This document shows, piece by piece, positions 1 through 12,500 of a stretch of 64,000 nucleotides of DNA. Within the stretch, counting starts at the first letter, position 1. Every line of letters starts with the position of its first letter. The notes beneath the pieces are model-generated. The model was not told where the DNA came from and did not search any database. It saw only the letters and a list, made by a program, of their open reading frames with translations. The position numbers and the translations under genes are program-made. Origin of the DNA: Rhodococcus ruber NBRC 15591 (lineage in GTDB: Bacteria > Actinomycetota > Actinomycetes > Mycobacteriales > Mycobacteriaceae); contig NZ_BCXE01000035.1 in assembly GCF_001894945.1 (NCBI RefSeq), forward strand, positions 1 to 64,000, given 5' to 3'.

Positions 1-1
1 C

Positions 2-500
2 GAGATCGAAGCCGCCCTCGTCGAACACACCGAGGCGGCCCAGGCGGTCGCGCTGGTCCGTGCCGAGCAGCTGGTGGCGTACGTCGTCCCGGCGGCCGGA
101 GCGTTCGACGACGCCTTCGCTCGTCGCACCCTCGAGGCGCACCTCCCGTCGTACATGGTGCCGTCGGCGTTCGTGGTGCTCGCGGAGTTGCCGCTGAACG
201 CGTCGGGCAAGCTGGACCGGAAGGCGTTGCCGGAGCCGGTGTTCGAGGTCAAGGCGTTTCGTGCCGCGACGACTCCGGTGGAGGAGATCGTGGCGAGTGT
301 GTTCGCCGAGGTGCTCGGTCTCGAGCGGGTCGGTCTCGACGACGACTTCTTCGCGCTCGGCGGCAACTCGCTGATCGCCACGCAGGTGGTCTCGCGGATC
401 GGGGCGGCGCTCGACGCGTCGGTGCCGCTGCGGGTGCTGTTCGAGACCTCCACCGTCGAGGCGTTCGCCGCGGAGGTCGGCCGCCAGATCGGTACCGGTG
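2..500 (+). other. NRPS-1 module 1 remnant: A-domain C-terminal end and carrier domain
   Basis: Only the end of A is in view, including [13 protein letters not shown] and the A10 lysine in [11 protein letters not shown] carrier domain follows with LGGNSL near 358-375. The substrate-determining residues lie outside the window. Confidence 0.9.
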
Positions 501-3500
501 CCCGGCGCCCGCTCGAGGCGGCACCGCGTCCCGAGCGGGTGCCGCTGTCGCTCGCCCAGCAGAGGTACTGGTTCCTCAACCAGTTCGACACCTCCTCCGC
601 GGTGGACAACATTCCCTTCGCGGTGCGACTCCAGGGCGAGCTGGATCTCGCCGCGATGCAGGCGGCGGTGCGCGACGTGATCGGCCGGCACGAGATGCTG
701 CGCACCTACTACCCGGATCCCGACGGCGGACCGCACCAGATCGTGCTCCCCGTGGACGATGCGCTGCCCGATCTGACGCCGTACGACGTCACCGAGGACA
801 ACCTCACCGAGGAAATCGTCGCGTTCATGTCCACGACCTTCGACGTGACACGTCAGGTGCCGGTGGCCTCGCGGATCTTCCGGATCACCGACACCGATTA
901 CGTCCTGGCGTTCGTCGTGCATCACGTCTCCGCGGACGGCGCCTCGATGGCACCCCTCGCCCGCGACGTCACCATCGCCTACGAGGCCCGGTCCCGCGGG
1001 GAGACCCCGGGGTGGGAGCCGCTGCCCGTCCAGTACGCGGACTACGCGTTGTGGCAGCGCGACGTCATCGGTTCGGAGGACGATCCCGACTCCGTCGCCG
1101 CGCAGCAGATCGAGTACTGGAAGCGGACCCTGGCCGGTCTGCCCGACCAGATCGATCTCCCCGCCGACCGCCCACGACCTCCGCGTCAGAGCTTCCGTGG
1201 CGACTCGCTGCACTTCACCGTCGACGCCGAGTTGCACCGGGGTCTGCAGGATCTGGCACGCCGCCACAACGCCACGCTGTTCATGGTGGTGCACGCCGCC
1301 CTGGCGACCCTGATGGGACGGCTGTCGGGTACCGAGGACGTCGCGATCGGTACGCCGATCGCGGGCCGCGGCGAGCGGGTGCTCGACGACCTGATCGGCA
1401 TGTTCGTCAACACGCTGGTCTTCCGCACCCGCGTGCAGTCCGATGTCGCATTCGACGAGTTCCTGGCTCAGGTCCGGGAGACGGACCTCGGTGCGTTCGC
1501 GCACGCCGACGTGCCGTTCGAGCGCCTCGTGGAGGTGCTCAATCCCGTGCGGTCGACGGCCCGGAACCCGCTGTTCCAGGTGGGCCTGTCCTTCCAGAAC
1601 CTCGCACAGACGAAGTTGGAACTGCCGGGGCTGACCGTCTCCCCGACCAACTTCGAGCTCGAGCTCGCCAAGACCGACCTGCAGCTGACCGTCTTCGACC
1701 GCTACGACGAGGACGGGACGCCGGCTCGTATCGACGCGACGTTCACGTGTGCGACGGATCTGTTCGACAAGGGCACCGTGGCCGGTTTCGCGGAGCGGTT
1801 CGTGCGGGTGCTCGAGGCGGTCGTGGCGGATCCGTCGGTGGCGCTGGGGGATATCGAGATTCTCGACGGGGCCGAGCGGGTGCGGGTGCTCGAGGCGTGG
1901 AACGAGACCGGTCACGAGGTGGATGCGTCGGCGACGTTGGTGGATCTGTTCGACGAGCAGGTGCGGCGGGCCCCGCAGGCGCCGGCGTTGGTGTTCGAGG
2001 GGCAGGCGCTGAGTTACGGCGAGTTCGATGCGCGGGTCAATCGCCTTGCCCGGCACCTGATTTCTGTCGGGGTGGGGCCGGAGTCGACGGTGGCGCTGGC
2101 GATGCGCCGGTCGGTGGAGTTGCTGGTGGGGATGTACGCGGTGGCCAAGGCCGGTGGTGCGTATGTGCCGCTGGATCCGGATCAGCCGGCCGAGCGGACC
2201 GGGTACGTCCTCGAGGTGGCGGCGCCGGTGGTGGTGCTGACCACCGGGCGCGACGGGTTCGAGGTGCCGGGACAGACGATCCCGATGCTCAGCCTCGACA
2301 CCCTCGACCTCGGTGAGCTGTCGGGTGCTCCGGTGACCGATGCGGAGCGGCGGGCGCCGTTGCGGGCGTCGAACACGGCGTATGTGATCTTCACGTCGGG
2401 GTCGACGGGTCGGCCGAAGGGTGTGGCGGTGCCGCACGGGGCGGTCGTGAACCAGTTGGTGTGGAAGCGGGCGGAGTATGCGCTCGGTGCCGACGATGCG
2501 GTGCTGCTGAAGACGGCGGCGACGTTCGACCTGTCGGTGTGGGAGTTCTGGTCGGCGCTGGTCTGTGGTGGCCGGGTGGTGATCGCGGCGCCGGACGGGC
2601 ACCGCGACCCTCGCTACCTCGCCGGGCTCATGGCCGAGCAGTCCGTGACGACGCTGCACGTGGTGCCCTCGATGCTCGAGGCGCTGCTCGTCGAGACCGG
2701 CGGAAGCCTGGCGAACTCGCTGCGGCAGGTGCTCGCGATCGGTGAGGCGTTGCCGGCGGCGACGGCGGGTCGGTTCCTGGCGCACAACGCGGCCCGGTTG
2801 GACAATCTGTACGGTCCGACGGAGGCGGCGGTGTCGGTGACCTTCCACGAGGTCGACGACGCCGCGGGTGCGTCGGTGCCGATCGGTGTGCCGGAATGGA
2901 ACTCGCGGGTGTTCGTGCTCGACGGGCGGCTGCGGCCGGTGCCGGTCGGGGTGCCGGGTGAGTTGTATCTGGCGGGTGCGCAGCTGGCCCGCGGTTATCA
3001 CGGGCGGGCGGATCTGACGGCGGAGCGGTTCGTCGCGTCCCCGTTCGGTGCCGGTGAGCGGCTCTACCGCACCGGTGACCTGGTGCGGTGGGATGCGGCG
3101 GGCCGGCTCGAGTACGTGGGCCGCACGGACTTCCAGGTCAAGGTGCGTGGTTTCCGGATCGAGCTCGGCGAGATCGAGGCCGCGCTGCGCGGACTCGGCA
3201 GCATCCGGGACGTGGCGGTGATCGCGCGCGACGACGACCGCGGCGGCGCGCAGCTCGTGGCCTACGTCGTTCCGGCCGGAAGTGCGGAAATCGATGCGGC
3301 ACAACTCAAGTCGTCCCTGGCGCAGCAGTTGCCGTCGTACATGGTGCCGGCGGCGTTCGTGGTGCTCGAGGCGCTGCCGCTGAACGTCAACGGCAAGCTC
3401 GACCGCAAGGCGTTGCCCGCGCCGGTGTTCGAGGCGCGGGAGTTCCGGGCTCCGACCACCGTCACGGAGGAGGCGGTGGCGCGGGTGTTCGCCGAGGTCC

Positions 3501-6500
3501 TCGGTCTCGAGCAGGTCGGTCTCGACGACGACTTCTTCGCCCTCGGCGGCAACTCGCTGCTCGCCACCCAGGTCGCCTCCCGGCTCGGTGCCGCTCTCGA
3601 CGTCCGGGTGCCGATCCGCGCGCTGTTCGAGTCGCCCACCGTCGAAGCCCTCGCGGTGTCCGTCCAGCATCAGAGTGCCGACGCACGGCGCCCGCTCGAG
3701 GCGCGGCCGCGTCCCGAGCGCATCCCGCTCTCGCTCGCGCAGCAGCGCATGTGGTTCCTCAACCGCTTCGACACGGACACCGCCGCGTACAACGTGCCGA
3801 TGGCGATCCGGCTGACCGGGACGCTCGACGTCGCGGCGCTGCAGGCGGCGGTCGGAGACCTCGTCGCCCGGCACGAGATCCTGCGCACCTACTACCCGGA
3901 GACGGCCGACGGCCCGATCCAGGTCGTCGTGCCCGCCGCCCAGGCCGAACAGGACCTCACCCCGGTCCCCGTCGCCGAGAACGAGATCCTTGCGGCCGTC
4001 CACGAACTCGGGTCCACCACCTTCGACGTCACCACCGAGGTGCCGTTGCGGTTGCGGATGTTCCGGCTTGCCGACAACGACCACGTGCTCGCGCTGGTCG
4101 TCCACCACATCTCGGCCGACGGTTCGTCGGCGGGTCCGCTCACCCGGGATCTGATGCAGGCCTACATCGCGCGCTCGCAGGGCGAGTTCCCGGCGTGGGC
4201 ACCGCTGCCGGTGCAGTACGCGGACTACGCGCTGTGGCAGCGGGAGGTCCTCGGCTCCGAGGACGATCCCGAGTCGATCGCGGCGAAGCAGGTGGCGTAC
4301 TGGAAGAAGGCCCTGGCCGGTCTGCCCGACCAGCTGGACCTGCCCACCGACCGGCCGCGTCCGGCCGTGCAGTCCTTCGCCGGCGCCCGGACCGGGTTCG
4401 CCGTCGACCCCGAACTGCACGCCCGCCTGATCGAGCTCGCGCGTCGCAGCAACACGACGCTGTTCATGGTGATGCACACCGCCCTCGCGGTGTTCCTCGC
4501 ACGGATGTCCGACACCGACGACATCGCGATCGGCACGCCCATCGCGGGCCGTGACGAGCGGGCCCTCGACGACCTCATCGGCATGTTCGTCAACACCCTG
4601 GTCTTCCGGACGCAGGTTCGTCCGGATGCGGCGTTCGAGGAACTGCTGGCGCAGGCGCGCGAGGCCGACCTGGGCGCATTCGCCAATGCCGACGTGCCGT
4701 TCGAGCGGCTCGTGGAGGTCCTCAACCCCGTCCGCTCGACCGCGCGGCACCCGCTGTTCCAGGTGGGCCTGTCGTTCCAGAACGTCGCTCAGTCCCGCCT
4801 CGAGCTGCCCGGTCTGACCATCGCGAACGTCGATGCGGACATGGAGATCTCGCAGTTCGATCTGCATCTGATCGTCACCGACCGGCACGCCGAGGACGGC
4901 GCCGCGGCCGGCGTGACCGGCTTCTTCACCTACGCCACGGACCTGTTCGACGAGTCCACGGTGGCCGGATTCGCCCGGCGCTTCCTGTGGTTGCTCGAGT
5001 CCGTGGTGGCGGACCCGGCGCTGCCGGTGGGCGACGTGCCGCTGCTCGACGACACCGAGCGGCTCCGGGTGCTCGAGGGCTGGAACGACACCGGTCACGC
5101 CGTCGACACCTCGGCGACCCTCGCCGACCTGTTCGACGCGCAGGTGCACCGCACCCCCGACGCCCCCGCCCTGTTCTTCGCGGGCGAGACGCTCACCTAC
5201 GGCGAGTTCGACGCCCGCGTCAACCGGCTCGCCCGGCACCTGATCTCGACGGGGGTCGGTCCCGAATCGACGGTCGCCCTGGCGATGCGCCGATCGACCG
5301 AGCTGCTCGTCGGCATGTATGCCGTCACCAAGGCCGGTGGCGTGTACGTGCCGCTCGACCCGGACCAGCCGGCCGAGCGGACCGGATACATCCTCGATGC
5401 CGCGGCACCGGTGGTGGTACTGACCACCGAGCGGGACGCGTTCGAGCTACCGGGGGACAGCTCTGTCCCGCACCTGGCGATCGACACGGCCGACCTGGCG
5501 CACTACACCGGTGACCCGGTCACCGACGCCGAGCGGCGGGCGCCGCTGCGGGCGTCGAACACCGCGTACGTGATCTTCACCTCGGGGTCGACGGGCCGGC
5601 CGAAGGGGGTGGCGGTCCCGCACGCGGCGATCGTGAACCAGTTGCTGTGGAAGCGCGAGCACTTCGGGCTCGGGTCGCAGGACGCGGCGCTGCTCAAGAC
5701 CGCGGCGACGTTCGACCTGTCGGTGTGGGAATTCTGGTCGGCGCTGGTCTCCGGTGGCCGCCTGGTGATCGCCACGCCGGACGGCCACCGCGATCCCGGC
5801 TACCTGAACACCCTGATGGCCGAGCAGGCGGTCACCACCCTGCACGTGGTGCCGTCGATGCTCGAGGCGCTGCTCGTCGACTCCGACGGGGTGCTGCCCA
5901 GGTCTCTGCGCCGGGTGCTCGCGATCGGTGAGGCGCTGCCGGCGGCGACGGCGCAGCGATTCCTGCAGCACAACACCGCGCAGCTGGTCAATCTCTACGG
6001 CCCGACCGAGGCCGCGGTGTCGATCACCGCGGGCGAGGTGGCCGATGTCTCCGGGGCCTCGGTGTCGATCGGCGTGCCGGAATGGAACTCGCGGGTCTAC
6101 GTGCTCGACGGGCGTCTGCACCCGGTGCCGGTCGGGGTGTCCGGCGAGCTGTATCTCGCCGGTGCGCAGTTGGCACGCGGCTACCACGGCCGTGCGGATC
6201 TGACGGCGGAACGGTTCGTCGCCTCGCCGTTCGGCGACGGCGAACGGCTCTACCGCACCGGCGACCTCGTCCGATGGGACTCGGCCGGGCGCCTGGAGTA
6301 CCTCGGCCGCAGCGACTTCCAGGTCAAGGTGCGCGGATTCCGGATCGAGCTCGGCGAGATCGAAGCCGCGCTGCGCGGTGCCGACGACGTGCGCGACGTC
6401 GCGGTGATCGCCCGGGAGGACGATCGGACGGGCACGCAGCTCGTGGCGTACCTGGTGCCGGAGGCGGGCGCGGTGCTCGACCTCGCGCACGTGAAGTCCG

Positions 6501-9500
6501 GGCTCGCCGGGGCGTTGCCGTCGTACATGGTGCCGGCGGCGTTCGTGGTGCTCGAGGCGCTGCCGCTGAACGTCAACGGCAAGCTCGATCGCCGGGCGCT
6601 GCCGGAGCCGGTGTTCGAAGCGCGCGAGTTCCGCGCTCCGAGCACCCCCGTCGAGGAGATCGTCGCGGGCGTGTTCGCCGACGTGCTCGGTCTCACCCGG
6701 GTCGGTGTCGACGACGACTTCTTCGAGCTCGGCGGCAACTCGCTGCTCGCCACGCAGGTCGTCTCCCGCATCGGCGCCGCGCTCGACGCGAAGATCCCGG
6801 TCCGGGCCGTCTTCGAGGCGACCACGGCCGGGGCGCTCGCCGTCGCGGTCGAGCAGCACGCCGGCGGTGGCGGGCGTCCGCCGCTGGTGCCGCAGCCGCG
6901 GCCGGACCGGGTGCCGCTGTCGCTGGCCCAGCAGCGCATGTGGTTCCTCAACCGGTTCGACACCGAATCGGCGGCGAACAACATCCCGGTCGCCGTCCGG
7001 CTGACCGGCATGCTCGACGTGGACGCCATGCGGGCCGCGGTGCGCGACGTCGTCGCCCGGCACGAGGTGCTGCGCACCGTCTACCCGGAGTCCGACGGGC
7101 ACGCCTACCAGGTGGTCCTGCCGGTCGCCGAGGCGGCACCCGACCTCACACCCGAACCGGTGTCCGAGGCCGACCTCGTCGCCCGGGTCACTGAGGTGGT
7201 CTCCGCGGGCTTCGACGTCACCGACGAGATCCCCTTGCGGGCCAGGCTCTTCCGCGTCGCCGACGACGATCATGTGCTGGTGTTCGTCGCGCACCACATC
7301 AGCGCCGACGGCTGGTCCATGGCACCGCTGACGCGCGATGTGATGATCGCGTACGTCGCGCGCGCGGCCGGGCACGAACCGAACCGGGCGCCGCTGCCGG
7401 TGCAGTACGCGGACTTCGCGCTGTGGCAGCGTCAGGTGCTGGGCGCGGAGGACGATCCGGACAGCCTCGTCTCCGCGCAGGCCGACTACTGGAAGCGGAC
7501 GCTCGCCGGCCTGCCCGACGAGCTGAACCTGCCCACCGACCGGCCGCGACCGTCGGTGCAGGCCTTCGAGGGCGGCAAGATCGAGTTCCGCATCGATGCG
7601 GGCACCCATCGGCAGGCCGCCGACCTCGCCCGGCGCAGCGGCACGACGCTGTTCATGGTCATGCACACCGCCCTCGCGGTGTTCCTGGCGCGCATGTCCG
7701 CCGCCGACGACATCGCGATCGGCACGCCGATCGCCGGCCGCGGTGAGGCCGAACTCGACGAGATGGTCGGCATGTTCGTCAACACCCTGGTGTTGCGCAG
7801 CCACATCGACGCCGACGCCGGGTTCGCCGAGCATCTCGGGCGCATCCGCGAGAGCGATCTCGAGGCGTTCGCCCACGCGGACCTTCCGTTCGAACGGCTC
7901 GTCGAGATCCTCAACCCCGAGCGGTCCACGGCCCGGCACCCGCTGTTCCAGGTCGCCATGTCGTTCGAGAACCTGCCCGAGACCGGCCTCGAACTGCCCG
8001 ACCTGAGCGTGTCCACGGTCCCGTTCGACGTCGACAGCGCCAAGTTCGACCTCGCGCTGACCCTGCGGGAGCACACCGCGGCGGACGGCGGGCCGGACGG
8101 GATCTCTGCCGAGTTCACCTACGCGCGGTCCCTGTTCGACGCCGACACCGTCGAGGGCTTCGCCGCTCGATTCGCGCACCTCCTCGACGCGGCCGTCGCC
8201 GACCCGGCACTGCCCGTCGGTGACCTGCCGCTGCTCGAGCCGCACGAACTCGAGCGGCTGACCCACGTGCGCGGTACCGACGTCGTCAGCGGCGGAACCC
8301 TCGCCGACCTCCTGACGGCCGGCGCGTCGCTCGACCCGGACGCGACCGCCGTGCGGTACGAGGGACGGTCGATCACCTACCGCGAGCTCGACGAGGACTC
8401 GTCCCGGCTCGCGCGGCTGCTGGTCGAGCGCGGCGTCGGCCCCGAGAACATCGTGGCCGTGGCGTTCCCGCGCTCCTACGACATGGTCCGGGCGGTGTGG
8501 GCGGTGGCCAAGGCCGGTGCCGCACACGTGCCGGTCGACCCGTCGTACCCGCCGGAGCGCGTGCGTTACATGCTCTCCGATTCCCGTGCCGCCCTGGGCA
8601 TCACGGGAACCGCTCACCGGCCCGGCCTGCCCGACGACGCGGAGTGGCTGGTCGTCGACGAACCCGGCCTCGCCTCCGACGTCGCGACCCGGTCGGCGGC
8701 CCCGGTCACCGACGCCGACCGTGTCCGGCCGCTGCGCCCGCAGCACCCCGCCTACCTGATCTACACCTCGGGGTCGACGGGCCGGCCCAAGGGCGTCGTG
8801 GTCACCCACACCGGTCTCGGCGGCCTGCTGGACACGATCATCGACCTGTACGGCCTGACGTCCCGCTCCCGGTTCCTGCACATCATGTCGCCGAGCTTCG
8901 ACCCATCGGTGATGGAGTGGATCGCGGCGTTCTCGCAGGGCGCGACGCTGGTCGTCGTGCCGTCGACGATCATCGGCGGCCCCGACCTCGCGGACTTGTT
9001 CCGCACCGAACGCCCCACCCACACCATCATCACCCCCGCGGTGATCGGCACCGTCGACCCCGACGGCCTCGACAGCCTCGAGGTGGTCGTCGTCGGCGGT
9101 GAGGCACTGCCGCCGGAGCTGGTGAACCGGTGGGCGCCCGGCCGCACGCTGCTCAACGGCTACGGCCCGACCGAGGCGACCGTCATCTCGACCTATGCGC
9201 ACGTTCTGCCGGGAGACCCGATCACGATCGGCGGGCCCGTGCGCGGCACGACCGCCCTCGTCCTCGATTCCCGGCTGCGCCCCGTCCCCGTCGGCGTCGC
9301 GGGTGAGCTGTATCTGTCGGGTGCCGCCCTCGCCCGCGGCTACCACCGGCGTTCGGTGCTCACCTCGGAGCGGTTCGTCGCCGATCCGTTCGCGGCGGAC
9401 GGTGCGCGGATGTACCGCACCGGCGACATGGTGCGCTGGCGTGTCATGGACGACGACCGGCTCGAGCTCGAGTTCGTCGGGCGCAGCGACTTCCAGGTCA

Positions 9501-12500
9501 AGGTGCGTGGATTCCGCATCGAGCTCGGCGAGATCGACTCGGCGCTGACGTCCCACGAAAGTGTGGAGTTCGCGGCCACGCTCGGCCGCACGACACCCTC
9601 CGGCGGCACCGTGCTCGTCTCGTACGTGCTGCCCAAGGCAGGCGCGACGGTCGACACCGCCGCGCTGACCGAGTTCGTCGGCCGGTCGCTGCCGGCGCAC
9701 ATGGTGCCGTCCGCGATCGTGGTGCTCGACAAGATCCCGCTGACCCCGGTCGGCAAGCTCGATCGCGACGCGCTGCCCGAGCCGGAGCTCGAGGAACGTG
9801 AATTCCGTTCCGCGAGTACCGACCTCGAGGAGATCATCGCCGAGGTGTTCGCCGAGGTGCTGCGCCTCGACCGGGTCGGCGTCGACGAGTCGTTCTTCGC
9901 GCTCGGCGGCGACAGCATCGTGTCGATCCAGCTGGTCTCGCGCGCCAAGGCCCGCGGTGTCGTGTTCACCCCCCGGGACGTGTTCGAGCGGCGATCCGTC
10001 GCCGGGCTCGCCGAGGTCGCGACCCGCACCACCGCGGGGGAGGGCCCGGGCGGTCTGAAGGAACTGCCCGGCGGCGGCGTCGGGGAGGTCCCGCTCACCC
10101 CGATCATGCGTGAGGTGCTCGGCTGGGGTGGCGGCTTCGACCGCTTCTCCCAGTCGGTGGCGGTGACGTTGCCGAAGGACATCGACCGGGACGTGCTGGT
10201 GCGCACCGTCGGCGCCGTCGTCGACCACCACGACGCGCTGCGGTCGATCCTCGAGTACGACGCCGACGGCGCCCCCGCGCTGCGGGTGCGGGCCGCCGGC
10301 ACGGTCGACGCCGACGAACTCGTCACCCGCGTCGAGGTGCCCGCCGACATCGACGCCGCCGCGCTCACCGCGGTCGCGTCACGCGAGCTCGACGCCGCGC
10401 TCGACCGGCTCGCGCCCACCGAGGGACGCGTTCTGCGGTTCGTGTGGTTCGACTTCGGACCCGGCGACCGCGCCGGCGTGCTGCTCGTCGTCGCGCACCA
10501 TCTCGTGGTCGACGGCGTCTCCTGGCGGATCCTGCTGCCCGACCTCGCCGTCGCGTGGGGTCAGACGGCCGCGGGACAGGACGTCGCGTTGCCGGCCGTG
10601 GGCACCTCGCTGCGCCGCTGGGCCCACGGTCTGGCGGACGCGGCGCGCGCGCCCGAACGCCGGGCGGAGCTCGAGCTGTGGCGGTCGGTGCTCGACGGAC
10701 CCGATCCGCTGCTCGGCGCTCGTGCGTTCGACCCGGCGGTCGACGTCGCGTCGACCGTGCAACGGCTGGAGGTGACCGTCCCCGCGGCCGACACCGACGC
10801 CCTGCTGACCTCGGTGCCCGCGCTGTTCCACGGCAGCGTCAACGACGGGCTCATCGCCGCTCTCGGCCTGGCCCTGACCCGGTGGCGACGCGACCGCGGC
10901 ATCGACGCGACGTCCGCACTGCTGAAGTTCGAGGGCCACGGCCGCGAAGAAACGGTCGTGCCGGGTGCGGACCTGTCGCGCACCGTCGGCTGGTTCACCA
11001 GCGCGCATCCCGTGCGGGTGGACCTGACCGGAATCGACGTGGACGACGCCTTCGCCGGCGGGAGTGCCATGGGATCCGCGGTCAAGGCCGTCAAGGAACA
11101 GCTTCTGGCGATTCCGGACAAGGGCATGGGCTACGGCCTGCTGCGCCACCTCGACCCGGTCGGTTCGCAGGTCCTGGCCGCGTACCCCACCCAGCCGCAG
11201 GTGAGCTTCAACTACCTCGGCCGGGTGTCGGCGGCGGACGTGCCCGAGGAACTCGCCGCGATCGGCTGGGTTCCCACGGACGCGCTCGGTGGAGTCGACG
11301 CCGCCCTCGACGCGGACATGCCTGCCAACGCCGTCGTCGACATCAACGCGATCGTGTCCGACGGTGCGGACGGACCTCGGCTCGCCGCCGGGTTCGCCTT
11401 CCCGACAGGGCTTCTCGATCCGGAGGACATCGAGTCCCTCGCCGCGTACTGGGTGGACGCGCTCGCGGCGCTGGCGCGGTACGCGAACGAGCCCGGCGCC
11501 GGCGGCCTGACCCCGTCCGACGTGCCGCTCGTGTCGGTGACGCAGCAGGACCTCGAGGTGTGGGAGGCGCGCTTCCCGTCGGCGACCGACGTGTGGCCGC
11601 TGTCGCCGCTGCAGTCGGGCCTGCTCTTCCACGCCCTCATGGACGAATCCAGCGTGGACGTCTACACGATCCAGGCCGTGCTCGACCTCGACGGTGTGGT
11701 CGATCCGCAGCGGCTGCGCGGCGCGGCGCAGGCGCTGCTCGACCGGTACCCGAACCTGCGGACGGTGTTCGTCAACGACGCCGCCGGTGCCGCGGTGCAG
11801 GTGGTGCTGTCGGATGTGCGGGTGCCGTGGCGCGAGGCCGACCTGTCGCAGCTCGTCGCCGACGAGGGCGTGCGCGCGACGGTGCCGTTCTGGCGGGAGG
11901 AGCAGGCGCGACGGTTCGCGATGGACGAGGCGCCGCTGATCCGGTTCGTCCTCGCGTCGCTCGGCGGGGGCCGCTACCAGCTCGGCGTGACCGTGCATCA
12001 CATCCTCGTCGACGGCTGGTCGATGCCGCTGCTGATGCAGGACATGATGATGCTGTACGCCACCCGCGGGGACGAGTCGCCGCTGCCTCGGGCCCGCTCC
12101 TACCGGTCGTTCCTGGCGTGGGTCGCCGAGCGTGACCTCGACGCCTCCCGCGCCACGTGGGCGCGGGTGCTCGACGGGTTCGAGGAGCCGACGCTGCTCG
12201 CCCCGGCGACCGACCGGCACCCCGGTGCCGAGGGCGCCGACCGCGTACGGCTGCTGCTCGACGACGACCGCACGGCCGAGATCGCCTCGGCCGCAGCCCG
12301 GCTCGGGGTCACCGTCAACACCCTCGTCCAGGCGGCCTGGGGTGTGCTGCTCGGCCGGTCGACCGGACGCGACGACGTCGTCTTCGGCGCCACCGTGTCG
12401 GGCCGGCCGGCAGACCTGCCCGGTGTGGAGTCGATGGTGGGCCTGTTCATCAACACCCTGCCGGTGCGGGTGACGTTCGATCCGCAGGAGCCGATCGAGC

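Noticed and set aside
4100-4125. HHISADG and HHIAGDG variants as inactive C domains
   Set aside because: All keep HHxxxDG, the pattern required for condensation, so every C domain looks competent.
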